From assembly GCA_030849075.1 (NCBI GenBank), contig JASAOO010003464.1:1-64000 (forward strand): a DNA stretch of 64,000 nt, given 5' to 3'. The translations under genes were made by a program, and so were the position numbers. Positions 40,157 to 48,871 of the stretch are shown here, in pieces (position 1 is the stretch's first letter; each line of letters opens with the position of its first letter). Under the pieces are notes generated by a model. The model worked only from the letters and a program-made list of their open reading frames with translations. It did no database searches and was not told the origin of the DNA. This DNA comes from Zelonia costaricensis. Its lineage: Eukaryota > Euglenozoa > Kinetoplastea > Trypanosomatida > Trypanosomatidae.

Positions 40157-41674
40157 ATGTCCTTCCTACGTCCCACCGCCTCGAGCCTGCGCCGCGCCGT
40201 CACCAGCTCCCACGCAGACCCCACGCGCAGCGGCGATGCCTCCACCACGAGCACCCAAGCCGCCGCGCCACTCGCCTCCGCGGCGCACGGCAGCACACAT
40301 GCGGGCTACGGCCACATCACGAGCCGCGTCGACACGGGGCTGCGCAGCCGCGTGCGCACCTCCGCCCTGCCACACCGCCCCGCACCACCCGCACCGCCCA
40401 GCGCCGAGACCCGCTCCCCCGTACTGCGCGAGTTCGCGGACCGGTGCACGACGGTGATTCAGCGCGCCGAGGCGGTGCTGGAGCGCTCGCTCGAGCAGGA
40501 GGCGCGGGTGGCGAGCGCGATGGAGGGCCGCCACTCCCAGTCGCCCGGCCGCCAGTGCACGCCGCCGCCGTCGCAGTCCGAGTCCTCGACGCCGCCGCAG
40601 CGCACGCCGTTGGTATCCGCACCGCACGCGAGCCCCGTGCAGACCCCCGCCATGCCCCGCGCGCCGCCCACCACGCCTGCCTCGCCATCACAGACACCAG
40701 CGCCGCCCCCCACCCCGAGCGCCACCCCCGCCCCCGTGCAAGACGGCAGCCCCCCGCCGTCGCAGCCGGGCGCGGGGCCTGCGAGTGCGTCCGGCACTGT
40801 CGACGCAGCGGCCCGCTCTCCATCCCCTTCGCTGCTGCAACGGTTGCGGCAGTCCCTGCAGCGCGGCCGCGGCGCCGCGGGCGAGGTGCACGTCGCGGCG
40901 TCTCCTGTGCCCTGCTCCCCAGACGGCGCTGCTCTCGGCGCGTCGGCCTCGCGGGTGAGCCCGCGCAAGTCGGTGCGGTTTGCGAGCCCCGACAGGCTGG
41001 AGACGGTGACACCGACGAAGGTGGTGGCCTTCTCCAGCGATGAGGACGAGGTGGATGACGAGGACGGCGACTACGGCATGGCCGCAGACGAAGAAGAAGA
41101 GGAGGATGTGAGTGACGAGGAGGAGGCGCTGCTACCGCTGTCGAAGCGCGCGCGTGCGGACTCGGGCAGCGTCACCCCCGCCACCAGCGGCGGCGGGGCC
41201 CACCTCGACCAGTCGCCGCAGCGCCCGTCCGCCCCGCTGCCACCGGCCCCGCCCCCGTCCGCCGTGAAGGAAGGGGGCCGGCACAGCAGCAGCAGCAGCA
41301 GCGCGAGCGCCACAAGCGGGAGCCGCGCAAGTGGCAGCCACGCGCTGCCGTCCGCCTCGCCGCCGCTGTCGCCGGGGCAGCGCACGCGGTCGCCGTCCGC
41401 GTCCAGCGAGAGCGCGCGCACCACGCCACCGCACCGGGGCAGCAGCGGTGGTCGGAGCTCCACCTCCTCCACGCGGCCGCCGCTCGATCACGAGGAGCTG
41501 AAGGCGTACGTCCGGCAGCACACGATTCGCCGCTCCCTCCACCGCATCTCGCGCGCCAACATGGAGGAGTTCCTCCTGGACGAGGGCGTGGAGTTGCCGA
41601 TGGAGGGGCACCTGCTGAAGCGCCGCCTGCTCAAGCGCATCCGCGACCTCCTGCGGCACGAGGCGGCGCTGTAG
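40157..41674 (+). CDS. Hypothetical acidic/Ser-Pro-rich protein with a DEK_C-like C-terminus
   Basis: Predicted 505 residues, mostly disordered Ser/Pro/Ala/Thr. A helical segment lies at about 94-125 (VLREFADRCTTVIQRAEAVL). SPRKSVRF at about 268 looks like a CDK-type site, and a strongly acidic tract (SSDEDEVDDEDGDYG and DEEEEEDVSDEEE) lies at about 294-327. The last 60 residues are helical and compact, from LDHEELKAYVRQ to LLKRRLLKRIRDLL. Their helix spacing resembles the DEK C-terminal domain (EELK, then about 45 residues later a basic K-x-x-I/L helix), a winged-helix-like DNA-binding module. Acidic tract plus DEK_C would suggest chromatin or nucleolar work. This is by eye only, so the product is best called hypothetical. 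Confidence 0.7.
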   Translation: MSFLRPTASSLRRAVTSSHADPTRSGDASTTSTQAAAPLASAAHGSTHAGYGHITSRVDTGLRSRVRTSALPHRPAPPAPPSAETRSPVLREFADRCTTVIQRAEAVLERSLEQEARVASAMEGRHSQSPGRQCTPPPSQSESSTPPQRTPLVSAPHASPVQTPAMPRAPPTTPASPSQTPAPPPTPSATPAPVQDGSPPPSQPGAGPASASGTVDAAARSPSPSLLQRLRQSLQRGRGAAGEVHVAASPVPCSPDGAALGASASRVSPRKSVRFASPDRLETVTPTKVVAFSSDEDEVDDEDGDYGMAADEEEEEDVSDEEEALLPLSKRARADSGSVTPATSGGGAHLDQSPQRPSAPLPPAPPPSAVKEGGRHSSSSSSASATSGSRASGSHALPSASPPLSPGQRTRSPSASSESARTTPPHRGSSGGRSSTSSTRPPLDHEELKAYVRQHTIRRSLHRISRANMEEFLLDEGVELPMEGHLLKRRLLKRIRDLLRHEAAL

Positions 41675-43279
41675 ACAGAGGCGAGCGAAGGAGCGACGAC
41701 GGCGGGTGGCGGTGCCTTGCACGTCACGCGGCCGCTTCTCCCTCTTCGCTCCTCCGCTGTGCCCGGGTGGCAAGGCAGGGACGCACAGACGCACGCATAG
41801 ACACACACACACACACACAGACGCATGTGCGCCCCCCTTCTCTCCCCTCCCCCTCCCTTCACCCGCCTCTCCCGGCGCACCGACCGACTCTACAGTAGAC
41901 ACACGCACTTCGCTTCTGCCTTTGTCTCGTCTCATCGTCTCCGTTTTCTTTTTCCCTTTGGCGAGTGGAGCCGGCCGCCCACGGCCCGCAGCGCACGTGG
42001 CGGGTTCGCGCCCTCCCAGCGACCTGTGCCTTGGCTTTCCTCACGACGAGCGTGTTGCGTGGCACAGAAGGAGAAAAGCAAGGCAACCCGCAGGTCGGTA
42101 TGCAGCCAGTGAGGGGCTGGTTGCGAGGCCACCGTACGATGCCACAGTGCGCCCCTCTTGCTTGCAGTGAGGTTCTGCTTGAGCGTCTTTTCCGGCGGGG
42201 CGCAGAGGTGCCGAGGCGGTGTCACCGCAAGCGACCGACCTGCCTGGAGAGGGGGACAGCGAGTACTCTCCCGCTCTTCATCTTGCTCATTGACAGAACA
42301 CGCGAAGGAGGAAGGAAAAAAAGGAAGCGCGAGAAGCGCATCAGCAGCGCGCAGGTTGAGGGAGCAGTCACGACCCGCGTCAAAGCCTACTTCCACGAGG
42401 CCGCAGCGCGTCGTGCTATATTGCTTGCATTCCACTACGTCGACGAAAGCGTTGCCGCGACTGCGCGCTTGTGCGTCTGCGGAGATGCAGATATTGAGAC
42501 GACCGACACGATACAAGGCGTTCTCCTCCATCGCTCTGGCGGACGGTGCGGGACCGGCCTCTTCCACCCCCCAAACGTGCTGCCATGCCACTCAAACCCT
42601 TCCCGTTCTGTTTCTCGCACTGGCGGCAAAAAAAAGTACGGCCTAGTCGTACACAGCATCTATCTCGAACACCACAGTCTCTGTGACTCACTTACAACCC
42701 ACCCGTGACGAACACATATACACCCCCCGCAGCCCTAACAGCCACTGCGCAGTCGACCGGTCTTGTGCACCGCTGGAGTCCTACCGCAGAGCTGCCGACC
42801 AACCCCTTCCCTCCTGCCGCGTCTTGCTGTATTGCCACTGCAGGCCCGCCTGTGTGACGCAGCGGCTGCACTGTACGCAGTCGCTGCCACTTCCTACCAC
42901 CTGGTCGTCCACCCACGACTACACACGAGGCCCCACTCCAACACTTCCCCTCCCCCGCAAAAAACACACACCCACACACCCACACCCACAGAGACAGTCG
43001 CTTGCTTACACGTACATCGAAGAGAGTTACCCAGAACATCATAGAACGCTTCCCCTTGAATTTCCATCTTCCGCTTCGCGTTGCTTGCTCCCCCTTCTTT
43101 CCCCTCTCCATCCCTCCACACGACCCCCGCACCCCAGTCAGCGCGTCTTCCTCGTCCCCCCTCTACACACGTCCCTCCTGCTCCCTGCTGGACTGCGCGA
43201 CACTGCACGCCTCTCCACCCCATCTTCCTTTAAACTTCTGCTGCTTCCTCTCCCACCCTTCTCCGCACCGCACTTTGCG
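41675..43279 (+). other. Intergenic region, about 1.6 kb
   Basis: No credible CDS. The open frame at 41965-42708 lacks any domain or ATG context and is judged chance. The stretch from about 43080 is strongly C/T-rich; AG at 43136-43137 is the best acceptor before the next gene. Confidence 0.55.
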
Positions 43280-45343
43280 ATGTCCGACGCAAGTCAACGC
43301 ACAGAGCAGCAGCAGCGCATCCAGCAGCTGCACGAGCGCTTTGAGCTGTACAACTCGCAGGAGGCGAGCAGCTTCTTCTCCACCGGGCCCACCCTCCCAG
43401 GCGTCGGTGGGCTGCCCACGCAGTCTGGTAGTGCCGGCAAAGCCGCAGCCGCCAAGCCATCGCGCGTCGCACCGGTGCTGAGCTCGCCTGCGACGGGCAG
43501 CGCGGAGGCGACGCGACCGACGCCAGTGCCGCCGCCGCCGCCGCAGGCACAAGCCCAACCTCTCGCCACCGCCCCGGCACCTGCCCCACAGCTTGCTCGC
43601 AGCCTCGCACAGGAGTTCGGCGGCACCACCAGCAGCCCGCCGCGCACGGCGGCAGGCACCGCCGGCGCCTCACCCTCGCCTGTCCTCGGGGCAGCCACCG
43701 CCAAGCCCCGCCCCGCCACCGCCACACCTCCGGCCCCCGCAGCGCCCCCAAGCGACGGAGCAGCGCCAGCGGCGCCCGCACCCGCAGCGGCGCGGCGTGC
43801 CTCCGACGTGTTCGACTACTATCACGACTCGGGCAGCGAGAGCAGCAGGGGCAGCGAGTACGTCGAGTACGAAGTGGAGGAGGTGGAGGAGGAGTACACG
43901 AACAGCAGTGATTCGGTGACCGACGGCGAAGAGGGCGAGGAGGCCCAGGCGGCGGCCTACGGGGCGCACACGCAGCACCACCACCATCCCCACCACCACC
44001 AGCGGCAGCAGCAGCAGCGTTCAGATGAGGAGAGTACGTTGCACGATATGCTGCAGCGGCTCTACCGGGCGTACAGCGGGTCGCCGGACCGGCTTGGCGG
44101 CGCGGGACCACACCAGCCGCTGCGCGCCTCCAGCACTGGCGGTGGCCCGTCCCGTGCCGCGTCTCCGCCTTCGCCGCCGCCACGTGACGCGTCTCCGGCC
44201 CCTGCCGTGGCGGGGACGACGGCGGCGTCCGCGACTACGCACCCCTTCTTGCAGCAGGCGGCGGCGCTCTATCGGCAGCGCCTCGCACACCGCCTCCAGC
44301 AGCAGCAGCAGCAACAGCAGCACAGCCCATTCAACACGGGCCACGCGTGGAGCACGAGCGAGGGCGCCACGTCGCCTACGACCACGGAGCCGATAGCGGA
44401 CTCCGACTACGAGGGCACCACCACCACGACCGGGTCAGAGTCCTCGTCGCCGTCGCCTGAGCTAGCGGGTGGTGCCCCGATGGACCGGCCAACCACTTCC
44501 TCGCCGCTGCCCTCTTTCGAGGCCCTCGCTGCGGCTGCTGCGGTGCAGGGCGGCATGGAGGGTGGGTCTGCTGACGCCCCGTCCTCCTCCCCTCCTCCCT
44601 CCTCGTCCTCGGCGCTGTGCTTCGACCAGCTTGAGACCGCGTATCGCCGGCTGCTCCTGCTTCAGCGCGGGGTGCAGCACGTGGTGCAGCGGGCCGGTCC
44701 GGCGTGCTTCCCGCCTGCGCTGCCGCACCAGGGGGAGGCGGAGGCGCTGGCGGAGCAGCGTGACATGCTCTTCAAGCGGGAGTCGGAGATGCGCGCGGCC
44801 CCGCCAGAGGGGCCGTCGCTCGACGACGTGCGGCAGCGGGAGGGCGCCGCGGTGGAGGCGGCGGTGGCGGACCTGCACAAGAAGTTCGAGGTGGCCTTGA
44901 AGTCCCTCCAGGTGGTGGCGGACCGCGAGTCGCTGGTGGAGGGCAAGCGAGCACTGCTGCGGCAGCGGGAGACGGACCTGGCCAAGCAGCGCGAGGCGCG
45001 CGTCATCGTGGAGCGCGAGGTCGCCGCTGCCGAGGCGCGGCTCAAGGAGCGGGCCGACCAGCTGCAGCAGCGGGAGGCGGACTACAGCACCCGGCTGCAG
45101 CAGCACGACCAGCAGCAGAAGGCGGCGCAGGAGCAGATTGGAGAGGTGGAGCAGCTCAGCAAGCGCGTGTCGTCGTGGCTGGCCATCCTGGAGGAGCGCG
45201 ACCGCCGCCTCGCACGCAAGGAGCGGCGACTGCAGCACGCGCAGGGCGACCTCCAGAAGCGCACGGAGGACGTCCAGGTGTGGAAGAAAGCGACGCAGCG
45301 CGTCAAGCAGCTCCGGCCGCCCTCTCCGCCACAGATCAGCTAG
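43280..45343 (+). CDS. Hypothetical protein: low-complexity N-terminus, C-terminal coiled coil
   Basis: Predicted 687 residues, family not recognised. A short helical start (about 5-30, QQQRIQQLHERFELYNSQ) is followed by long Ala/Pro/Ser/Thr-rich disorder. It includes an acidic patch (VEYEVEEVEEEY, about 195-206), a His/Gln cluster (about 233-247) and a Gln run (about 339-348). Residues about 450-480 (FDQLETAYRRLLLLQRGVQHV) and about 487-680 are helical, with a long Glu/Arg/Gln coiled coil ending in AWKK-like basic sequence. There is no catalytic motif, signal peptide or membrane segment. The profile suits a cytoskeletal or basal-body scaffold, which is inference. The His/Gln runs are encoded by repetitive triplets and likely vary between strains. 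Confidence 0.72.
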   Translation: MSDASQRTEQQQRIQQLHERFELYNSQEASSFFSTGPTLPGVGGLPTQSGSAGKAAAAKPSRVAPVLSSPATGSAEATRPTPVPPPPPQAQAQPLATAPAPAPQLARSLAQEFGGTTSSPPRTAAGTAGASPSPVLGAATAKPRPATATPPAPAAPPSDGAAPAAPAPAAARRASDVFDYYHDSGSESSRGSEYVEYEVEEVEEEYTNSSDSVTDGEEGEEAQAAAYGAHTQHHHHPHHHQRQQQQRSDEESTLHDMLQRLYRAYSGSPDRLGGAGPHQPLRASSTGGGPSRAASPPSPPPRDASPAPAVAGTTAASATTHPFLQQAAALYRQRLAHRLQQQQQQQQHSPFNTGHAWSTSEGATSPTTTEPIADSDYEGTTTTTGSESSSPSPELAGGAPMDRPTTSSPLPSFEALAAAAAVQGGMEGGSADAPSSSPPPSSSSALCFDQLETAYRRLLLLQRGVQHVVQRAGPACFPPALPHQGEAEALAEQRDMLFKRESEMRAAPPEGPSLDDVRQREGAAVEAAVADLHKKFEVALKSLQVVADRESLVEGKRALLRQRETDLAKQREARVIVEREVAAAEARLKERADQLQQREADYSTRLQQHDQQQKAAQEQIGEVEQLSKRVSSWLAILEERDRRLARKERRLQHAQGDLQKRTEDVQVWKKATQRVKQLRPPSPPQIS

Positions 45344-46320
45344 ATGACTGCCGAGCATGAGGCAGGCTGCGAGGTAGCGTGGGGTTCGTGGTGAGGAGGG
45401 AGGGAGGGGGGGGGCGCCGCACAGTAGATTCTAGCAGCGGTGTCGCGCAGGTGGCACTCGCGTACGCGTGAGCAACCGGTGCATGTGCGGCCTTCCTCCC
45501 CATTCCCCCCTCCCCTCTCCCCTCACCCGTCCGTCAGATCTCCGACTCCCATCTCGATCGACGCTCCCGGGACACTACCCGGCTGCGTCGGCGCTCTGAC
45601 GCGGCGCAGAGCCTTCGTCCCTCACCGTGGCCCCCTGCGTCTGTGTCCGTTGCGGAGTCACTGCTAGCCCTGACGTCGACACGCCCACGCGCCCTCCTCC
45701 CGGCCGTGTCTTCCTTCTTTGTTCTCAAAGTCGTAACGAGACCACAGTCAAAACTCGTGGGCGCTGACGAGACGAGTGCACGGGAGAGAGAGAAGGGTGC
45801 AGGCGAGCAGCGGCCAGGGCGGTTCGTACGCGATTCCTGTCCTCACGCGTTCGAACTCCTCGTGGCACGCCCTCGCTGCGCCCCCCCTCCCCCCTCGCTG
45901 CGCCCTACACCCCCACTGCGTTCAGCAACCCGTCAGCACCGTGGCGGCTGCGCTCTCGGCTCGTGTAGTGCTCTGCGCCGCTTTCCACGTCGCACAGACG
46001 CAACGCAGAGTCGCGCCCCCCATTCTCTCTGTTTGTGGACCCGCTCTTCACCTCCCCATTTCCCTCTGTGTCACGCGTACCACCTGCTCTGCTTCCATGC
46101 CAACCCTCGCACACGTACATAAACGGGCATCCAAGAGCAGATACGCTGCTAAGTCGTGAGTGCGACACAAGGTTCAGCACCAGCCAGCGCCGCCCTACTG
46201 CTACCCACTGCAAGCATAGCGTCCACCGACCCCCCACCGACACACACACCGACACACCGACACACACACAAACACACACACATCGCACACATCGCACATC
46301 GCACACGGAAACGGGTCATC
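45344..46320 (+). other. Intergenic region, about 980 bp
   Basis: No gene. It holds G- and C-runs (45396-45412, 45480-45530) and a C/T-rich stretch at about 46016-46075. A CACACCGA/CACA repeat (46240-46300) lies directly upstream of the bystin start and would be part of its leader. Confidence 0.55.
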
Positions 46321-47730
46321 ATGCCGGGCAAGGAGAAGACGAAGAAGGAGACGCACCGCTCCAACCCACTCGGCGATGACATTCACGCCGAGCGCTTCGC
46401 CAGCGTCAAGGCTGCGGCCCGCCGCGATGCGGACGACAACGCGGTCGACCAGGCCGGCTACCTCATCCCGAACCACACCACGAAGCGCATCCTGCGCACC
46501 GCGAAGAAGCAGCTCGAGTCGATCCACGACGAGGTAGCGGCGGAGGAGGCGTACGCAGGTGGAAGCGGCGCGGCGCAGGTGGACAGCGGGCTGCAGGACC
46601 TGCTGGACGACGAGGAGATGACGGCGGAGGGCCGTGCGCAGCGCGTCGCGATGGAGGCCGCCGCGGAGGAGGAGGACATCGCGCTCGAGTACGACGACAA
46701 CGAGTCCATCACGTCGGAGGTGCCGATGGACATGCCGGACGTGACGCCGGAGATGTACGGCATCGATGAGGAGGAGGCGCGGCTGCTTAACGCCTTCCAG
46801 CCCGCCTCGCGCGTGCAGAGCCGCAACCTGGCTGACATGATCATGGAGAAGATCCGCGAGAAGGAGGAGGGCGCCCGCACCGCGGCGGCGCCGAGCCCGA
46901 GCGACCACGCCGGCGCCTCGGCCGAGGACGGCGAAGAGAAGATTGACAACCGCGTCGCGCGTGTGTACACGGCGATTGGGACGGTGCTGAAGCGCTACAC
47001 CTCCGGCAAGATCCCAAAGGCGTTCAAGATTCTGCCCAACGTGAAGAACTGGGAGCAGCTGCTCATGCTGACGCACCCGGACCAGTGGTCGCCGCACGCC
47101 ACCTACCAGGCCACCCGCATCTTCGCCGCGAACCTCAACGAGAGCATGCTGCAGCGCTACTACGCAGCCGTGCTGCTCCCCATCGTGCACGAGCGGCTGC
47201 TGGAGGAGAAGAAGCTGCACCCGGCGCTGTACATGGCAGTGCGCAAGGCGCTGTTCAAGCCCGTCGCCTTCTTCAAGGGCTTCCTCCTCCCACTCGCCAC
47301 CGATGAGGAGTGCACGCTGCGCGAGGCGCTCGTTGTGGCTAGCGTGCTGCAGCGCAGCCACCTTCCGCCCGTGCCGACCGCGGTGACGATCTACAAGATT
47401 GCCCAGCAGCCCTTCAGCGGGCCGTGCTCGGTGTTTCTGCGCGTCCTGATCGACAAGAAAATGGCATTGCCGTACCAGGCCATCGACGAGCTGGTCAAGT
47501 ACTTCCACCGCTTCCTGGAGACCCACACGAAGGAGGAGGCGCTGCCGGTGCTGTGGCACCAGACGCTGCTCACCTTCATTCAGCACTACAAGGCGGACCT
47601 GACCGAGGCGCAGCTCGGACTGCTGTCGAACGTGTGCAACGTGCACTTTCACTACATGATCACCCCGGAGATCCGCCGCGAGATTGTGGCCGCGCTGCGC
47701 ATGAAGCAAGCCGCCGGTGCCGTCGCGTAG
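46321..47730 (+). CDS. BYSL: Bystin / ENP1, 40S ribosome biogenesis factor
   Basis: Predicted 469-residue bystin (yeast Enp1), a nucleolar and pre-40S assembly factor needed for 18S rRNA maturation. The N-terminal half is charged and disordered, with acidic clusters (DLLDDEEMTAEG, EEEDIALEYDDNES). The C-terminal half (about residues 215-465) is the conserved helical bystin domain: VLKRYTSGKIPKAFKILPN, YQATRIFAANLNESM, RKALFKPVAFFKGFLLPL, CTLREALVVASVL, FLRVLIDKKMALPYQAIDEL, LPVLWHQTLLTFIQHYKADL and TPEIRREI. Length is close to human BYSL (437). The ATG at 46321 starts the conserved basic N-terminus MPGKEKTKKE; the upstream frame is CA-repeat-derived. Confidence 0.97.
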   Translation: MPGKEKTKKETHRSNPLGDDIHAERFASVKAAARRDADDNAVDQAGYLIPNHTTKRILRTAKKQLESIHDEVAAEEAYAGGSGAAQVDSGLQDLLDDEEMTAEGRAQRVAMEAAAEEEDIALEYDDNESITSEVPMDMPDVTPEMYGIDEEEARLLNAFQPASRVQSRNLADMIMEKIREKEEGARTAAAPSPSDHAGASAEDGEEKIDNRVARVYTAIGTVLKRYTSGKIPKAFKILPNVKNWEQLLMLTHPDQWSPHATYQATRIFAANLNESMLQRYYAAVLLPIVHERLLEEKKLHPALYMAVRKALFKPVAFFKGFLLPLATDEECTLREALVVASVLQRSHLPPVPTAVTIYKIAQQPFSGPCSVFLRVLIDKKMALPYQAIDELVKYFHRFLETHTKEEALPVLWHQTLLTFIQHYKADLTEAQLGLLSNVCNVHFHYMITPEIRREIVAALRMKQAAGAVA

Positions 47731-48871
47731 TCGGTCGACCGCGGTACGACAATTGCGCCCCTCGTGCGTGTGCGTGTGCGTGTGTTTGTGTGACCTCTGC
47801 CCGCGTGTTTGCCCCCTCCCTCTTCCTCACCGACGTGAGGCACGCCGCGAGGGAGCCCTGGCCTCGATTAAGTAATTCAGCTAGTTTCCTCGTGCGACTT
47901 CTCTCGTCCCCCACCACCACACCTCTCGGTGCCTGCCTGTCCGTCGGTCACTGCCTCTCGCACTTATCCTTGAGGATGCGTGTGTGTTTGTGTGTGTGTC
48001 TGTGCGCGTGTAATGGGCGGCTCGCCGCCGTAAGTACAAGGCAACAACAACAACAGGCAATAAGACACCGCACTTTCCAGCGCCTCCTTTGTGGAACCGC
48101 TGCAGCCGCACCCCCCCTCCCTTCGTCCAGCTGGCCCAGTGGCTGGCGTCAGTCGCGCGCACACAGTGGCACGCCTTGGGCACACGGACGGGGGTCGCTT
48201 GCGTGAGCGCCGCTGTGTGCACTGCTGCCCCCTCCCCTCCCTGTGCTCGAGGTGCGCTTCTTGCGGAGCTGCAGTCTGGGTCCATGTAGGCGTGCATGAA
48301 GACGGAGGGGCCGCACTTCACACACACACACACATATGCACATGTGGATGCGACGCATCCTTGCGCCGTGGTGTGCACCCGACGTCGTCAGCTGCATTGC
48401 CGCATCCGCGCACCTGCGATGCGCGCCTTCACTGACCGCCACACACCCGTCTCCCTTTCGCCGCACGCACCATTCGAGTTTCTCCGCGCCACTGCATTGC
48501 GCACCGTACGCCGGTCCTTTTCTTTCTGTGCTCAACAAGCTCACGTCCGCACACACGCGTACCAGAGCGAAGTGTGTGCGCCTGTTGCTGATGTACAGTG
48601 TCGGCGTAGTCACACGTCTCACACAAGCCTCTCGCTCCGTTTTTGTTTCCTGTTCGCGCCCTCAGTAATCAGCATTTCCTTCTGCTGTGGCACGTGCGCG
48701 GCTGATGCGTCAAGTTGTGCTGTTTGCACGCGCGCTCAACCCCGCTGGTCTCCCGAGCCCTCCCCTCTTTCCCCCTTTTAAGAAGTCCTCGGCTTCATCG
48801 ACTTTGCTGTGCCTCCGCACCCCCAGCCCCTTCTCCCGACTTCAAGACACACACACACGTGCGGTGTCGTC
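47731..48871 (+). other. Intergenic region, about 1.1 kb
   Basis: No gene. It has (GT)n tracts (47771-47790, 47981-47999) and C/T stretches. The tract around 48821-48843 with AG at 48845-48846 is a close candidate acceptor for the gene at 48872, giving a leader of about 25 nt. Confidence 0.55.

Noticed and set aside
41965..42708. 247-codon frame between the DEK_C-like gene and its neighbour
   Set aside because: No ATG context or domain; basic mixed composition typical of non-coding GC-rich DNA.
45845..45860. GCGTTCGAACTC, like a tRNA B box
   Set aside because: No upstream A box or cloverleaf can be formed.
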